64,000 nt of DNA from JAMXLO01 sp963799415 (GTDB lineage: Bacteria > Pseudomonadota > Alphaproteobacteria > Acetobacterales > Acetobacteraceae): positions 143,561 to 207,560 of the forward strand of contig CAWCXI010000018.1 in NCBI GenBank assembly GCA_963799415.1. Reading direction: 5' to 3'. The notes beneath the pieces were generated by a model. It was not told where the DNA came from, searched no databases, and saw only the letters and a program-made list of their open reading frames with translations. Below are positions 52,226 to 61,276 of this stretch, in pieces. The stretch's first letter is position 1. Each line of letters begins with the position of its first letter. The position numbers were made by a program, and so were the translations under genes.

Positions 52226-53194
52226 TCACCCCGCCTTGTTTGGTCTTACTCCCAGAATATGCGCAATCGCATAGGTGAGTTCTGGTCGATTGAGGGTATA
52301 AAAGTGGAACTCGTCCACTCCGTTGGCCTGCAGCAGCCGCACCTGCTCAGCGGCCACTACGGCCCCAACCATCCGGCGGGTTTCCGGGTCGTCATCTAGC
52401 CCATCGAACATGTGGCCCAGCCAATCCGGTATGCTCGCTCCCGACAGCGCCGACATCCGCCGCAGCCCGGCCAGATTGGTCACGGGCATGATCCCGGGCA
52501 CCACGGGCGCCGAAATGCCCGCCGCCAAGCATAGGTCTAGGAACCGCAGGAAAACTGCCGTGTCGAAGAAGAAGTTGGTGATGGCACGACTCGCTCCCGC
52601 GTCGAGCTTGCGCTTTAGATTGTCAATATCGGCCATTCGCGATGACGCCTGTGGGTGGGCTTCGGGATAGGCCGCCACCGAGATGTCGAACGGAGCAATG
52701 CGCTTTAGTCCCGCCACGAGATCCGCAGCATACGGATAGCCGTGTGGATGAGGCTGGTAGCTCTCCCCCGGCGGAGCGTCGCCGCGCAGCGCGACTATGT
52801 GGCGAACCCCCGCCTCCCAGTACTGTTGCGCAACCTCGTCCACCCCCTCACGTGCTGTATTGACACAGGTCAGGTGTGCCGCCGGCACTAGGCCAGTCTC
52901 TCGCACGATCCGTGTCACTGTGGTGTGGGTGCGCTGCCGCGTACTCCCGCCCGCGCCGTAGGTGACCGACACGAATCTCGGCTGCAGCGGCTCCAATCGC
53001 CTAATGCAGGTCCATAATTGCTGCTCGAGAGCCTCGGTTTTGGGTGGAAAGAACTCGAACGACAGCATCGGCGGAGGATGGGTAGCACCCCTTGTCGGAA
53101 GTGCGCTGAAACGGGTTCCGGTGAGCCAGCGTTCCAGCGTCGGACGAGGCGCTGTCTCAGCCACAGGGCCGTCAGGGAGATCTTTGATCTGCAT
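52226..53194 (-). CDS. metF: Methylenetetrahydrofolate reductase
   Basis: A 322-residue FAD TIM-barrel enzyme that makes 5-methyltetrahydrofolate: LSFEFFPPKTEALEQQLWTC (conserved Glu), VSVTYGAGGSTRQRTHTTVT, FFFDTAVFLRFLDLCLAAGI and PVVPGIMPVTNLAGLRRMSA. Preceded by a Pro-rich N-terminal 40 residues, so an internal start is possible. The divergent region toward mlaA holds a small hairpin. Confidence 0.94.
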   Translation of the reverse strand: MQIKDLPDGPVAETAPRPTLERWLTGTRFSALPTRGATHPPPMLSFEFFPPKTEALEQQLWTCIRRLEPLQPRFVSVTYGAGGSTRQRTHTTVTRIVRETGLVPAAHLTCVNTAREGVDEVAQQYWEAGVRHIVALRGDAPPGESYQPHPHGYPYAADLVAGLKRIAPFDISVAAYPEAHPQASSRMADIDNLKRKLDAGASRAITNFFFDTAVFLRFLDLCLAAGISAPVVPGIMPVTNLAGLRRMSALSGASIPDWLGHMFDGLDDDPETRRMVGAVVAAEQVRLLQANGVDEFHFYTLNRPELTYAIAHILGVRPNKAG

Positions 53195-53281
53195 TCCCAG
53201 CTTCTCCAGTCACTGCAAGGGCACGCCCCGATTGCGCGAAGGCCGCACCGCGCCTACTCTTGGGAAAGTTGTTCGTAACAA

Positions 53282-53299
53282 CCCGCTGCTTTCAGCGGG
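53282..53299. other. Hairpin in the metF-mlaA divergent promoter region
   Basis: CCCGCTG, loop CTTT, CAGCGGG: a 7 bp perfect stem. It lies 88-105 bp upstream of metF and 52 bp upstream of mlaA. No match to SAM or SAH riboswitch consensus was found; it could be part of either leader or a promoter hairpin. Confidence 0.35.
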
Positions 53300-53350
53300 C
53301 GGGAAGACTGCACGCGGCTCTGCGCCACTGAACTTCGCCCGAGGAACCCG

Positions 53351-54175
53351 ATGCTCGCCGTCAATCGTTGTCACCTTCTGGTGATCACTGCTGTGTTGCT
53401 CTGCTCTTTGGACGGCTGCGCCACGCCTCCCCCCGGCAACGATAAAGAAGCCGTTGCGGACTTCAACCAAACTAACGATCCGCTCGAGCCGACCAACCGC
53501 GCCATTTATGCCTTCAATAATGGTCTCGACACCGTGATCATGCGCCCAGCTGCCCAAGCCTACCGATTCGCAGTGCCGAGCCCAGTGCGCGGTGGAATAC
53601 ACAATATGTTGTCCAACCTTGGCACGCCAGCCCAGCTCGGTAACGACATGTTGGAAGGCAAGCCGCGTCGGGCTGGTGATACCACCATGCGGTTCCTGAT
53701 CAATACCACGGTTGGTGTGTTCGGGATTTTCGATGTTGCCAAGGGCTGGGGGTACTCAGACCACGACGCTGACTTTGGCATGACCTTGGCACTGTGGGGG
53801 CTACCAGACGGCCCATTCTTGTTCCTGCCAGTATTCGGTCCGTCGGACCCACGCGATGCCATCGGGCTCGGCGTCAACGCTGCGATGGATCCATTCACCT
53901 GGGTGGGCCAGGGGACGGCCGTGCGGTCACTCGATTGGTCCCGCTTCGCGATGAACGGGATTGACCAGCGCGAGCGCCATCTTGACGATGTCGATAGCAT
54001 CAAAAAGACGGCGCTGGATCCCTATGCGACGTTCCGTAGCCTGTACAGGCAGCACCGCCAGGCACAGATAGAGGACGTTCGCAACGACAAGAGAGCCACA
54101 GTGCCGGTGTGGTTCCCGCAATCCAAGACACCGGATAGAGTGACCTATTCGCCGGATGCATCGCCGTCTTACTGA
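53351..54175 (+). CDS. mlaA: MlaA/VacJ-type lipoprotein
   Basis: A 274-residue outer-membrane lipoprotein: signal and lipobox LLCSLDGCA (Cys22-23), then NDPLEPTNRAIYAFNNGLD, the VacJ signature, and the membrane-embedded doughnut helices (ALWGLPDGPFLFLPVFGPSD, RDAIGLGVNAAMDP). It removes phospholipids from the outer leaflet and passes them to MlaC. The next gene, 19 bp on, encodes MlaC. Confidence 0.93.
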   Translation: MLAVNRCHLLVITAVLLCSLDGCATPPPGNDKEAVADFNQTNDPLEPTNRAIYAFNNGLDTVIMRPAAQAYRFAVPSPVRGGIHNMLSNLGTPAQLGNDMLEGKPRRAGDTTMRFLINTTVGVFGIFDVAKGWGYSDHDADFGMTLALWGLPDGPFLFLPVFGPSDPRDAIGLGVNAAMDPFTWVGQGTAVRSLDWSRFAMNGIDQRERHLDDVDSIKKTALDPYATFRSLYRQHRQAQIEDVRNDKRATVPVWFPQSKTPDRVTYSPDASPSY

Positions 54176-54194
54176 CTGAGGCCAAAGCAAAGCC

Positions 54195-54812
54195 ATGCCG
54201 AATCGCCGCAACTTCCTTGTCCTGACCGGAGCCTGTCTGGTGCCAACCCTCGGCGTGCTGGCAGACCCGGCACGCGCGCAAGGGGCAGTCGGTACGGCCA
54301 GCGCGTTCGTAAAGAACATCGGGGACAAGCTTGTATCTGTCGTGAACGGGCCCGAGAGCGATCGCGAAAAGCGCACCAAGCTGACTGCGATTATTGATGG
54401 AGCAGTCGATGTCGATGGCGTGGCAAAATTCTGCCTCGGGCGGTTTTGGCACAGTGCGTCAGTTGAGCAGCAAGAACGCTATATTGGACTATTCCATCAG
54501 GTCCTGGTGAACAACATCACAGCCAAGCTGGGCGAGTATCGTGGCGTTCGCTTCACCATGGGCCGAGCGCAGCAACGTGACGACGACGTGGTGGTGTCCA
54601 CGGTCGTAGAACGGCCAAACAATCCGCCGACCAATGTAGATTGGATCATCAGTAATCCGACTAGCGTGCCAAAGATCATCGATGTCATTGCCGAGGGCAC
54701 GTCGCTGCGCCTCACGCAGCGCCAGGATTACGCGTCTTACTTGAACCGCAACAACAACAACATTGACGCGCTGATCAACGCGATGCGTCAGCAGGTGGCG
54801 CAGGCAGGTTAG
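54195..54812 (+). CDS. mlaC: Phospholipid-binding protein MlaC (Ttg2D family)
   Basis: A 205-residue periplasmic protein with a twin-arginine-like signal (MPNRRNFLVLTGACLVPTLG, cleavage near ARAQG). The MlaC lipid-binding core runs FVKNIGDKLVSVVNGPESDR, AKFCLGRFWHSASVEQQERY and LVNNITAKLGEYRGVRFTMG. It shuttles phospholipids between MlaA and the inner-membrane MlaFEDB complex, which is not in this window. It ends 202 bp before an IS4 remnant. Confidence 0.92.
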   Translation: MPNRRNFLVLTGACLVPTLGVLADPARAQGAVGTASAFVKNIGDKLVSVVNGPESDREKRTKLTAIIDGAVDVDGVAKFCLGRFWHSASVEQQERYIGLFHQVLVNNITAKLGEYRGVRFTMGRAQQRDDDVVVSTVVERPNNPPTNVDWIISNPTSVPKIIDVIAEGTSLRLTQRQDYASYLNRNNNNIDALINAMRQQVAQAG

Positions 54813-55014
54813 GGCCTGAGCCCTCATGCCTCTCCTCATTCCGGATCAATAATATCTGACTGCAAAGAATCAAATCGCTCGGGCGCGATTGCGGAAAGAA
54901 GCTGGCGGTCGCGCGAGCGGTTCGAATGACGTTATTTGTGGGGCCATCGACCCTGGGCCGGTCGAGGCGCGTTTGCATAACCATGTCATCCTGCGCTGGG
55001 ACTCATGCTTGGCG

Positions 55015-55740
55015 ATGCGTCAGCCACTTTCCTTCGACGGTGTTCACGGCTTCCTCGACACGCTGTTCGGCGACGACCTGCACGCCAAACGGGTGAAGTC
55101 TTTGGCCGAGGCCACGCTCGGGGTGATCCAGTCCGCGTCGCTGGCGGTCGGCATGATCGGCCAGAGCCTGCCCTCGCGAAAGCGGGGGGTCTGGCGCTGG
55201 CGCGAGGGCGGCTGACCAAGCACGTGGTCAAGCAGGTGGACCGGCTGTTGTCCAACCGCGGCATCGACGTCGATGCCCTGCTGGTCCATTGGGTGCCTTA
55301 CGTGGTCGGCCAACGCGACAGCATCACGGTGGCGACGGACTGGACCGAGTTCGACGCCGACAGTCAGGCGACGATCATGCTATCGCTGTTGTCCCGCCAC
55401 GGACGGGCCACGCCGCTGGTTTGGCTGAGCGTGGACAAGGCGACGCTGAAAAACCGTCGCAACGGCTATGAGTATCAAGTCCTGGTGCGCCTGGCCGAAA
55501 TCCTGCGTGCGCATCGTGGCCGATCGCGGCTTCGGCGACCACAAGCTCTATCGGGTGCTGAGCGAGGAACTGAAGTTCGACTTCGTCATCCGCTTTCGCG
55601 GCAACATCGCGGTCACCGCCGCCGATGGCGAGGTCCGTGCAGCGGCCGATTGGGTTGGCGCCGGCGGTAGCGCGTGAACCCGGCGCGGTGCCACGGTGAC
55701 CGCCGAGGCGTATCCGGTCGCCACCGTGGCATCCCAGCCA
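55015..55740 (+). pseudogene. IS4-family transposase remnant
   Basis: MRQPLSFDGVHGFLDTLFGD starts at ATG 55015; fragments LALARGRLTKHVVKQVDRLL, SITVATDWTEFDADSQATIM (first Asp) and VRIVADRGFGDHKLYRVLSE (second Asp) sit in shifting frames, and a TGA at 55676 interrupts. The match stops near 55735, before the third DDE residue, so the C-terminal third is missing. The remnant abuts a truncated secreted-protein gene on the other strand. Confidence 0.85.
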
Positions 55741-56121
55741 TTCCGACCATCATAACATGCGGACCGGTTGTGACCCACTTCTGGCCTTGAGGAGGCTTCG
55801 TAGCAAATGGATCGTCGTTACTGGCGTCCGATCCGCCTTGCAGCATGTAGACAAGGCCCAATTTGCCCTTTGCGCATCCTTATGGTCCAACCACGCCTGG
55901 AGCCATTCCATCGCGTTGCGATCAAGGCACATGGGATCGTTGCCGGGCGAACCTGGATCATCTGAAACGCACGTGAACTCCCCTTTGCCTTGCCGGATGG
56001 TCCGCATTTTGTCGTTATCCATGGCTATGACGGTCGCATCTCGGGAAATCGCCAGGGGTGCGGCCGACATAGCGTTGGCAATCAATTCGGCATCAGTTTT
56101 GGCGTGTGAGCTGACGAACAC
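55741..56121 (-). pseudogene. Secreted hypothetical protein fragment, cut by IS4 remnant
   Basis: TDAELIANAMSAAPLAISRD and ATVIAMDN then MRTIRQGKGEFTCVSDDPGS and DPMCLDRNAMEWLQAWLDHK, continuing in another frame as LVYMLQGGSDASNDDPFATK and PPQGQKWVTTGPHVMMVG. This resembles a family of exported small proteins of unknown function; the signal peptide is absent at the 5' end, the frame shifts near 55860, and the 3' end stops at the IS4 sequence. GTG 56121 lies 6 bp after the GMC stop. Confidence 0.7.
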
Positions 56122-56127
56122 TTCCCT

Positions 56128-57164
56128 TCAAGGGGCGGCAGCCCGTTCATGATGAAGCCAGCCACGCTGCCACCCTTTCTGCAATAACGAGAGTGTCAGA
56201 TGCCCCACAACACGTGGCACGGTAGGGAAGACTGAGGCATCCACCACGGAAAGACTGTCGAGCCCCCGCACACGGCAATGCTGATCCAGCACCGCACAAG
56301 GGTCGTCGTCGACGCCCATGGGGACGGTACCGAGCGCGTGACGATAGGTCCCAACATGCGTGCGTACATATTCTGTCAGCCGCGAGTCAGAGGAGATGAT
56401 TGCCTCGTCCAGGCACGCAATGCGTTGCAATGCACCTGCCATTCCCGGTGCGTTGGCCACCTGCCAGGCAAGCCGCAGCCCAGCCAGAAAGCGGCGCATA
56501 TCCTCGGGTTCTGAGGCAAAGTTCAACTCGATACGAGGAGGCGCCATCGGATCGGAACTGGACAGAAGCAATTGCCCATGTCCAGAAGGACACAGCAGTG
56601 CTACCCGCAGCGCCGCAACCACCTCGGCACCCGCTGCTTCGGCAAGCATTGGTGTTGGTCGCAGAGATCGAGCCAGGAGGTCAGCACCAGTTGCATGTCG
56701 TCAGGCTCGGCTGCGCCGGGCGCAGTGAAACGCGCCATCAGCTGAAAGCGTGGATCGCGCCCGGGCACGCACTCGCCAGGATGCGGCACCAGATACAGCG
56801 GCACCGCCGCGTGGTCCAGCAGCCGCGCACCTACTCCCGGCCGATCGAGGACGGGCGTGATGCCAATGCAGTGAGGTCATCGGCTGGACCAATATCGGAC
56901 CGCAAAAGGATTGCTGCCGATCCGATTGAACCGGCCGCAAGCACGCATTGTCGCGCCAGCACTTTCTCGCCTGAGACGAGACGCACACCGACCACGCGTC
57001 GTTCGTCGAACAGCAGACAATCTACAGTCGCATTCGGGCGAATCATAAAATTCGTTCGATCACGCGCAGGGTGAAGATGCGCCAATGCAGTTGAGATTCG
57101 CGTCGTGCCAAGGCAATTCATTGGCCACGGACCCACAACGGGCCCGGCGACCGCGAGGTCATTA
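56128..57164 (-). pseudogene. GMC oxidoreductase, C-terminal half, two frameshifts
   Basis: Starting after the insertion: NDLAVAGPVVGPWPMNCLGT and TRISTALAHLHPARDRTNFM, VLAAGSIGSAAILLRSDIGP, then (after a lost base near GG 56863-56864) VPHPGECVPGRDPRFQLMAR, and in a third frame PMAPPRIELNFASEPEDMRR, THVGTYRHALGTVPMGVDDD and VVDASVFPTVPRVVGHLTLS (catalytic His and the GMC C-terminal signature). With the half at 59620-60131 it is one choline-dehydrogenase-like flavoenzyme split by 2.45 kb. Confidence 0.85.
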
Positions 57165-57169
57165 CAGTA

Positions 57170-57592
57170 ATGCACCAGAATGGGAACCACTCCTTCGTCG
57201 CTTACCTTTCCGATAACGAATTCGGTAATCTGTGTCGCAAGCTCGGCATCCTGCCCTTGCCCTTGGATGCCCTGTCTTTTTACGGCCTAGATCTGCTCGA
57301 CCTAGGTCGAGATGTACTAGTCGCACAAGCAGTCCCGAAGATGGTCCAGTCCTTTGTCAGGGCACAAATGAAGGGCGAGTCATTAGATGCAGACTCATTC
57401 TTAAATTACTATGCTTGGTCGGTTGGTCTGCACCAAACGCATCGCTCTCCAGCCTCGGGCTCGCGAACATGCCGAGCTACGTCAATCGTCCCGGAAGAGG
57501 TTGCCTCTAGGCACCCGAAGAAAGCCCTCCAGCTGAGAACGGTCTTCGGCGCTCGTCGAATGGTGCTCAATCATTTGGGCCACCCGCCCTAG
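57170..57592 (+). CDS. Unidentified open frame inside the GMC insertion
   Basis: 140 codons starting MHQNGNHSFVAYLSDNEFGN, with low-GC, natural-looking codons up to about residue 90 (LPLDALSFYGLDLLDLGRDV) and then reading across the KAP remnant's 3' end. No family recognised; a perfect 16 bp palindrome CTCGACCTAGGTCGAG lies at 57296-57311. It could be a chance frame or the 5' end of a broken gene; low confidence. Confidence 0.3.
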   Translation: MHQNGNHSFVAYLSDNEFGNLCRKLGILPLPLDALSFYGLDLLDLGRDVLVAQAVPKMVQSFVRAQMKGESLDADSFLNYYAWSVGLHQTHRSPASGSRTCRATSIVPEEVASRHPKKALQLRTVFGARRMVLNHLGHPP

Positions 57593-58510
57593 AAAACGCG
57601 GTACATCCAGCACGCTCTCGTACGGCGCGAGTTCGACGCGTGTAATTCGTCTGGCCACTCGGTCCCCCATACCGTCGAACCCCATTCCGTGGGTCCAAGC
57701 GTCGGTCGGAAGGTTCTCTGTCAATGCCAGCATAAAGGCATCAGCGTCCAACGCGCGATCCGTCCACGCTCGCACTTCAGAGGCGTCTCCGCTGCTCAAA
57801 CGCACCCACGCGAACATCAGCGTTGAGAGACGTTTGTGCCGAACAAGGCTTCCGTCCTCGGCAGCAAGCTGCAACTTTCCGATTGCGGCGGTGTGGAAGG
57901 CCTCGGCCGTTGGCTGGCTGACGATCGGTTCACCAAGGTCGTGGCCATCCTCTCGCGGTTTGAAATATCCGACGCATCGCTCTGCAAAGCGGCAAGACCA
58001 GCCAAGGCTCGCTGTCGCCATTGCAATTCCATATATCTGCTCTCGTTCTGCTTGTTGGAACCGCTCGTGCACAAGGCTGTTGAGCAACCAGTTGAGGCGT
58101 AGGGGATTGTAGGGGATTGTCTCCAATTCGGAATCCGTGAAGCTCGTCGCTGACTACGTCGAGTTCGTCTGCTATTGCAAACAGTGTGGAAACCAGCGAA
58201 CCGACCTTCGCTGCACTAATGTCGGCGGCATAAACTTGCAGCTCTTCAAGGAGAAGCGCGGCCAACGTCGATCCTGTTCGGCGCCGCTCGGCAAGCGCCT
58301 GACGAAACGCATCCTGGACGAATACGGGGTCATCCGCCTTGTCAATCAGGGCTTGCACTTGATCGGCCGGCAGCGTGCTTCCGACACCGTGAATGCAAAG
58401 TAGCTGGGGAAATGGTCCTGTGAAGCCAGGAGCCGGTCGCGCCTCCACTGGTCCGTCGAGCTGTGCGACACGTTGCCCCACACTGAGTCCAGCCGCGGAA
58501 ACAGTCGTCT
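57482..58510 (-). pseudogene. KAP-family P-loop NTPase, C-terminal fragment with 10-bp duplication
   Basis: The piece begins at the IS630 edge (SKTTVSAAGLSVGQRVAQLD). ADDPVFVQDAFRQALAERRR then TLAALLLEELQ and VSTLFAIADELDVVSDELHG, DNPLRLNWLLNSLVHERFQQ, SLGWSCRFAERC, ITRVELAPYESVLDVPRFLG match the C-terminal region of KAP NTPases as I know them; the P-loop half is absent. The direct repeat CAATCCCCTA x2 (minus strand, about 58099-58118) puts it out of frame; one copy removed gives RIGDNPLRLNWLL. Truncated at the 5' end by IS630. Confidence 0.6.
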
Positions 58511-58512
58511 TA

Positions 58513-59617
58513 CTCACCAGTCGATAATTAAGACGACATTCCTATTGTACGTGACGATAAGTGGCGTTATAGCGAGAGAATGAAACGAGACGGACGCCTG
58601 TTGGAATCATCGGACACTTGAAGCCATTCGATTGATGGCAGTCGAGCGAGTACGGGACGGCGAGCGTCCGTCATCAGTGGCGGCGTCGTGCGGCTTCAAT
58701 CGCACGACGATCTACCGCTGGCTCAGCGCGGCGGCCAGGCCGGGTGTTGGACTGTGAGCGCTGCACGCGAGGCCGGCGACGGGTCGGCCACGCAGTTTGA
58801 CGCCACACCAGGAGCAACAGGTGTTTCGCTGGATCAATGGTCACGATCCGCGCCAGTATGGCCTGGACTTTGGATTGTGGGCGCGGTCGGTGGTGGCCGA
58901 GCTGATCGAGCTCAAATTCGCCATTCGGCTTGGTGTGACGGCGGTGGGAGAACTGCTCGCCAAGTTGGGACTGACACCGCAAAGCCGCTGCAACGCAGCT
59001 TACCAGCGTGATCCTGAAGCGATTGAGGCGTGGCAGCGCGAATGCTATCCTGCCATTGCCAGACGGGCGAAAGCCTCGGGCGGTGAGGTGTATTTCTGGG
59101 ATGAGTTCGGGCTTTCGTGCCGATAGCGTGCACGGCAAGACCTGGGGCCAGAAGGGTCAAACGCCTGTGGTCGAACGCCCTGGCCAGCGGCAGTCGATCA
59201 GTGCGGCCTCCGCCGTGAACGCACGGGGCGGGTTTTGGTATTGCACCTACCAGGGCGGACTGAACGCCGAAGTGTTTGTCTCGCTGCTACGGCGCATGAT
59301 GCGGCGTCGTTCGAAGCCGGTGCACTTGGTGCTCGATGGGCTCCCCGCGCACAGGACCACACTGGTGAAGACCTATGTTGCCTCCACGAAGGGAATGCTG
59401 GCCCTGCATTTTCTTCCTGGCTACGCGCCTGAACTGAACCCCGATGAACTGGTCTGGAGCCACATGAAACGCACCGGGGTAGCAAGAGCACCGCTGCGGC
59501 GAGGCGAAAAGCTGCAGGCGAAGATTGAGGCGCAACTCAGCGCCATCAAGCGCATGCCTCAGTTGATACGCTCATTCTTCAAGGCACCAAGTGTCTCCTA
59601 TATTACCGACTGGTGAG
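58513..59617 (+). mobile_element. IS630-family insertion sequence (1105 bp)
   Basis: Ends CTCACCAGTCGATAATTAAG (left) and, reversed, CTCACCAGTCGGTAATATAG (right) are inverted repeats, identical over the first 11 bases. TA flanks both sides, as IS630/Tc1-type elements require. The single transposase gene fills the element. Its right copy of the TA is also the GMC insertion point. Confidence 0.85.
58635..59616 (+). pseudogene. IS630-family transposase, frameshifted
   Basis: MAVERVRDGERPSSVAASCG and FNRTTIYRWLSAAARPGVGL form the helix-turn-helix; frame then changes to LTPHQEQQVFRWINGHDPRQ and ends WDEFG (first Asp of DDE), and again to RADSVHGKTWGQKGQTPVVE, LVLDGLPAHRTTLVKTY (second Asp) and PELNPDELVWSHMKR (Glu). 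Two shifts, near 58758 and 59108, break it. All catalytic residues are present. Confidence 0.88.
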
Positions 59618-59619
59618 TA

Positions 59620-60131
59620 AGATCGGCAACTTCGGCAAAGCCGGTTTCCCTGCATCCCGCGGAGAAGCTGCGCTGGATGGGAATGAGCTCATCGCGGCGA
59701 TAGCTCATGATCGGAATCGGGGCGCTGCGTCCGTGGCGTCCGCCAGGTGCGTCTCTATCGGACTCGATTTGACGGAACCAAGGTTCCACTTCATCCCAGC
59801 GCCAATCGTTCAAGCCACGCGCCTGCCAGGCCGCGATATCCGCCGGCCGCGCCCACTGCGCCGCTGCAGCGTTGATGGCGCCAGTGCCTCCGACCAGTCG
59901 TCCACGCGCATAGGCGATTTTACGGCCTGGCAACGCCTCCGCCTGATAGCCCCATTGGTGGGCTGGACCGCCAAGGCCGCGTGAATCACGCACATCATCC
60001 GGCAATGCGTGGAGATCAGGATGATCTGGATCGGCCTCGAGCAGCACCACGGATCGGGCGGGATTCTCGGATAGCCGAGCCGCTAGGACTGCGCCAGCGG
60101 AGCCGGCCCCGACAATCAGAAAATCGGTCAT
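59620..60131 (-). pseudogene. GMC oxidoreductase, N-terminal half
   Basis: MTDFLIVGAGSAGAVLAARL is the FAD-binding GMC motif with GxGxxG; ALPGRKIAYARGRLVGGTGA follows, with SRGLGGPAHQWGYQAE nearby. ADL ends where the insertion starts. It lies 89 bp upstream (minus-strand sense) of the outer-membrane protein gene's stop. Joined with 56128-57164 it encodes an about 500-residue alcohol or polyol dehydrogenase-type flavoprotein. Confidence 0.9.
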
Positions 60132-60220
60132 GCGGGTGCCTCCTACAAGTGCTTCTGGTCTTGGCGAACTTTGCGTTCACATCAGCATTTGCGGCGAGCG
60201 AGGCGAAGTCGATTGCGGCT

Positions 60221-61099
60221 CTAGAACGTGAAACTCGCCATGAGCATCGGGCCTTTGACGGACAAGTGCTGGATCACGGCGCTGCTGCCCTGCTGGAAGG
60301 ACAGATAGCGGTAAGTGAGCGACGCAGCGACCCAGCCGGTCTGGTAGCCGAGGCCGGAGGCGATCTGCCATGTCAGATTCGAACCGCCGGCACCCGCGTC
60401 GAAATAATAAGGGATGAACAACCCGGTATCGCCAAGTCGGATGCGGCCACGAAAGCCGCCGATACCGTTCCAAATGGCGGCGGTGCCGGATACGTTGCCG
60501 AGGCCTCCGAACGTCGCGCCGTTGCCGAGCGGCCCGGTCAATGCAAGGTCCAGGCTGTAATCTACACTGATGGGTATCCCAAGATAACGGACGCCGGCGA
60601 TTACATCGAAGTTGCCCCAGTCACCGTTTACGATGGTATAGCCGCCCGCCAGGGTCCATATCTTGGTGTTCAGATTCACGCCGGCGCTTTTCCGGACAGC
60701 GCCCGAGATCGGGATGGGTGACAGACCGAGGAAGTTGACTGATCTGATCTCGGAAGCGGCACCGCCCACATTCAAGTACATGAAGTCGGTAAGGACCGAG
60801 AACCGGCCATATTGCGCGTCCGCCGCAACCATCGTCGCGAAGTTCAGGTGGGACAGTAGATTGCCGAAGCCGATTGACGAATCGGTGGTGACTGTGCCGC
60901 CGAGCGCGGGCGGCAGGGGCAGGTTGCTGGTCATGTTGACATTCGCGATCCACCCATACGGTGCGATGTTGAATGTCCAGCCTGATGAGTTGGCGGCCTG
61001 TTGCCCCGAACTGGTGGGTTGTTGCGCCTGCGCGCCGGACATTGTTCCACCCGCGAGCAGCCCCACCAGGGCGGTGGTCATAACAACTCGGCTCAACAT
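60221..61099 (-). CDS. Outer-membrane beta-barrel-like protein
   Basis: A 292-residue exported protein: signal MLSRVVMTTALVGLLAGGTM with AQA cleavage, then WTFNIAPYGWIANVNMTSNL, alternating strands and a C-terminal Phe (ASFTF), the outer-membrane barrel signature. Residues 230-280 repeat GLGYQTGWVAASLTYRYLSF. Similar to uncharacterised outer-membrane proteins of alphaproteobacteria. Divergent from the CoA-transferase operon (177 bp gap). Confidence 0.82.
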   Translation of the reverse strand: MLSRVVMTTALVGLLAGGTMSGAQAQQPTSSGQQAANSSGWTFNIAPYGWIANVNMTSNLPLPPALGGTVTTDSSIGFGNLLSHLNFATMVAADAQYGRFSVLTDFMYLNVGGAASEIRSVNFLGLSPIPISGAVRKSAGVNLNTKIWTLAGGYTIVNGDWGNFDVIAGVRYLGIPISVDYSLDLALTGPLGNGATFGGLGNVSGTAAIWNGIGGFRGRIRLGDTGLFIPYYFDAGAGGSNLTWQIASGLGYQTGWVAASLTYRYLSFQQGSSAVIQHLSVKGPMLMASFTF

Positions 61100-61276
61100 C
61101 TGGTCCCCCTCACTTTAGTCGGCGGCACGACTCGGCCTCGTCAAGCGCAAGCCGAAACCATAGACCTTTTCGAATCGCTACGCTGCCTTGTCGAATCATT
61201 GATCTGGACCCCCCATCTTGACTCGCCTTCCGCCTTGTCCGTTCATCGCTCATCCGATGACGACAAGCGGGGGGAA

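Larger units (their letters stand above)
57165..59619. mobile_element. Insertion splitting the GMC oxidoreductase gene (contains KAP fragment and IS630)
   Basis: TA at 57163-57164 and TA at 59618-59619 flank the insert. Removing it joins GCCGATCTTA to ATGACCTC and restores ADLNDLAVAGP in frame. Inside are an unidentified open frame (57170-57592), a KAP-type NTPase remnant and an intact-ended IS630 element at 58513-59617 with its own TA on the left (58511-58512). The left end (CAGTAATGCACC) is not an inverted copy of the right, so the insert is composite or rearranged. Confidence 0.7.

Noticed and set aside
53200..53350. Possible SAM or SAH riboswitch upstream of metF
   Set aside because: Only a 7 bp hairpin is present; no conserved core of known SAM/SAH classes was matched.
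57163..57164. A simple second transposon at the left edge of the GMC insertion
   Set aside because: The left end has no inverted partner at the KAP/IS630 boundary, so only a TA match supports it.
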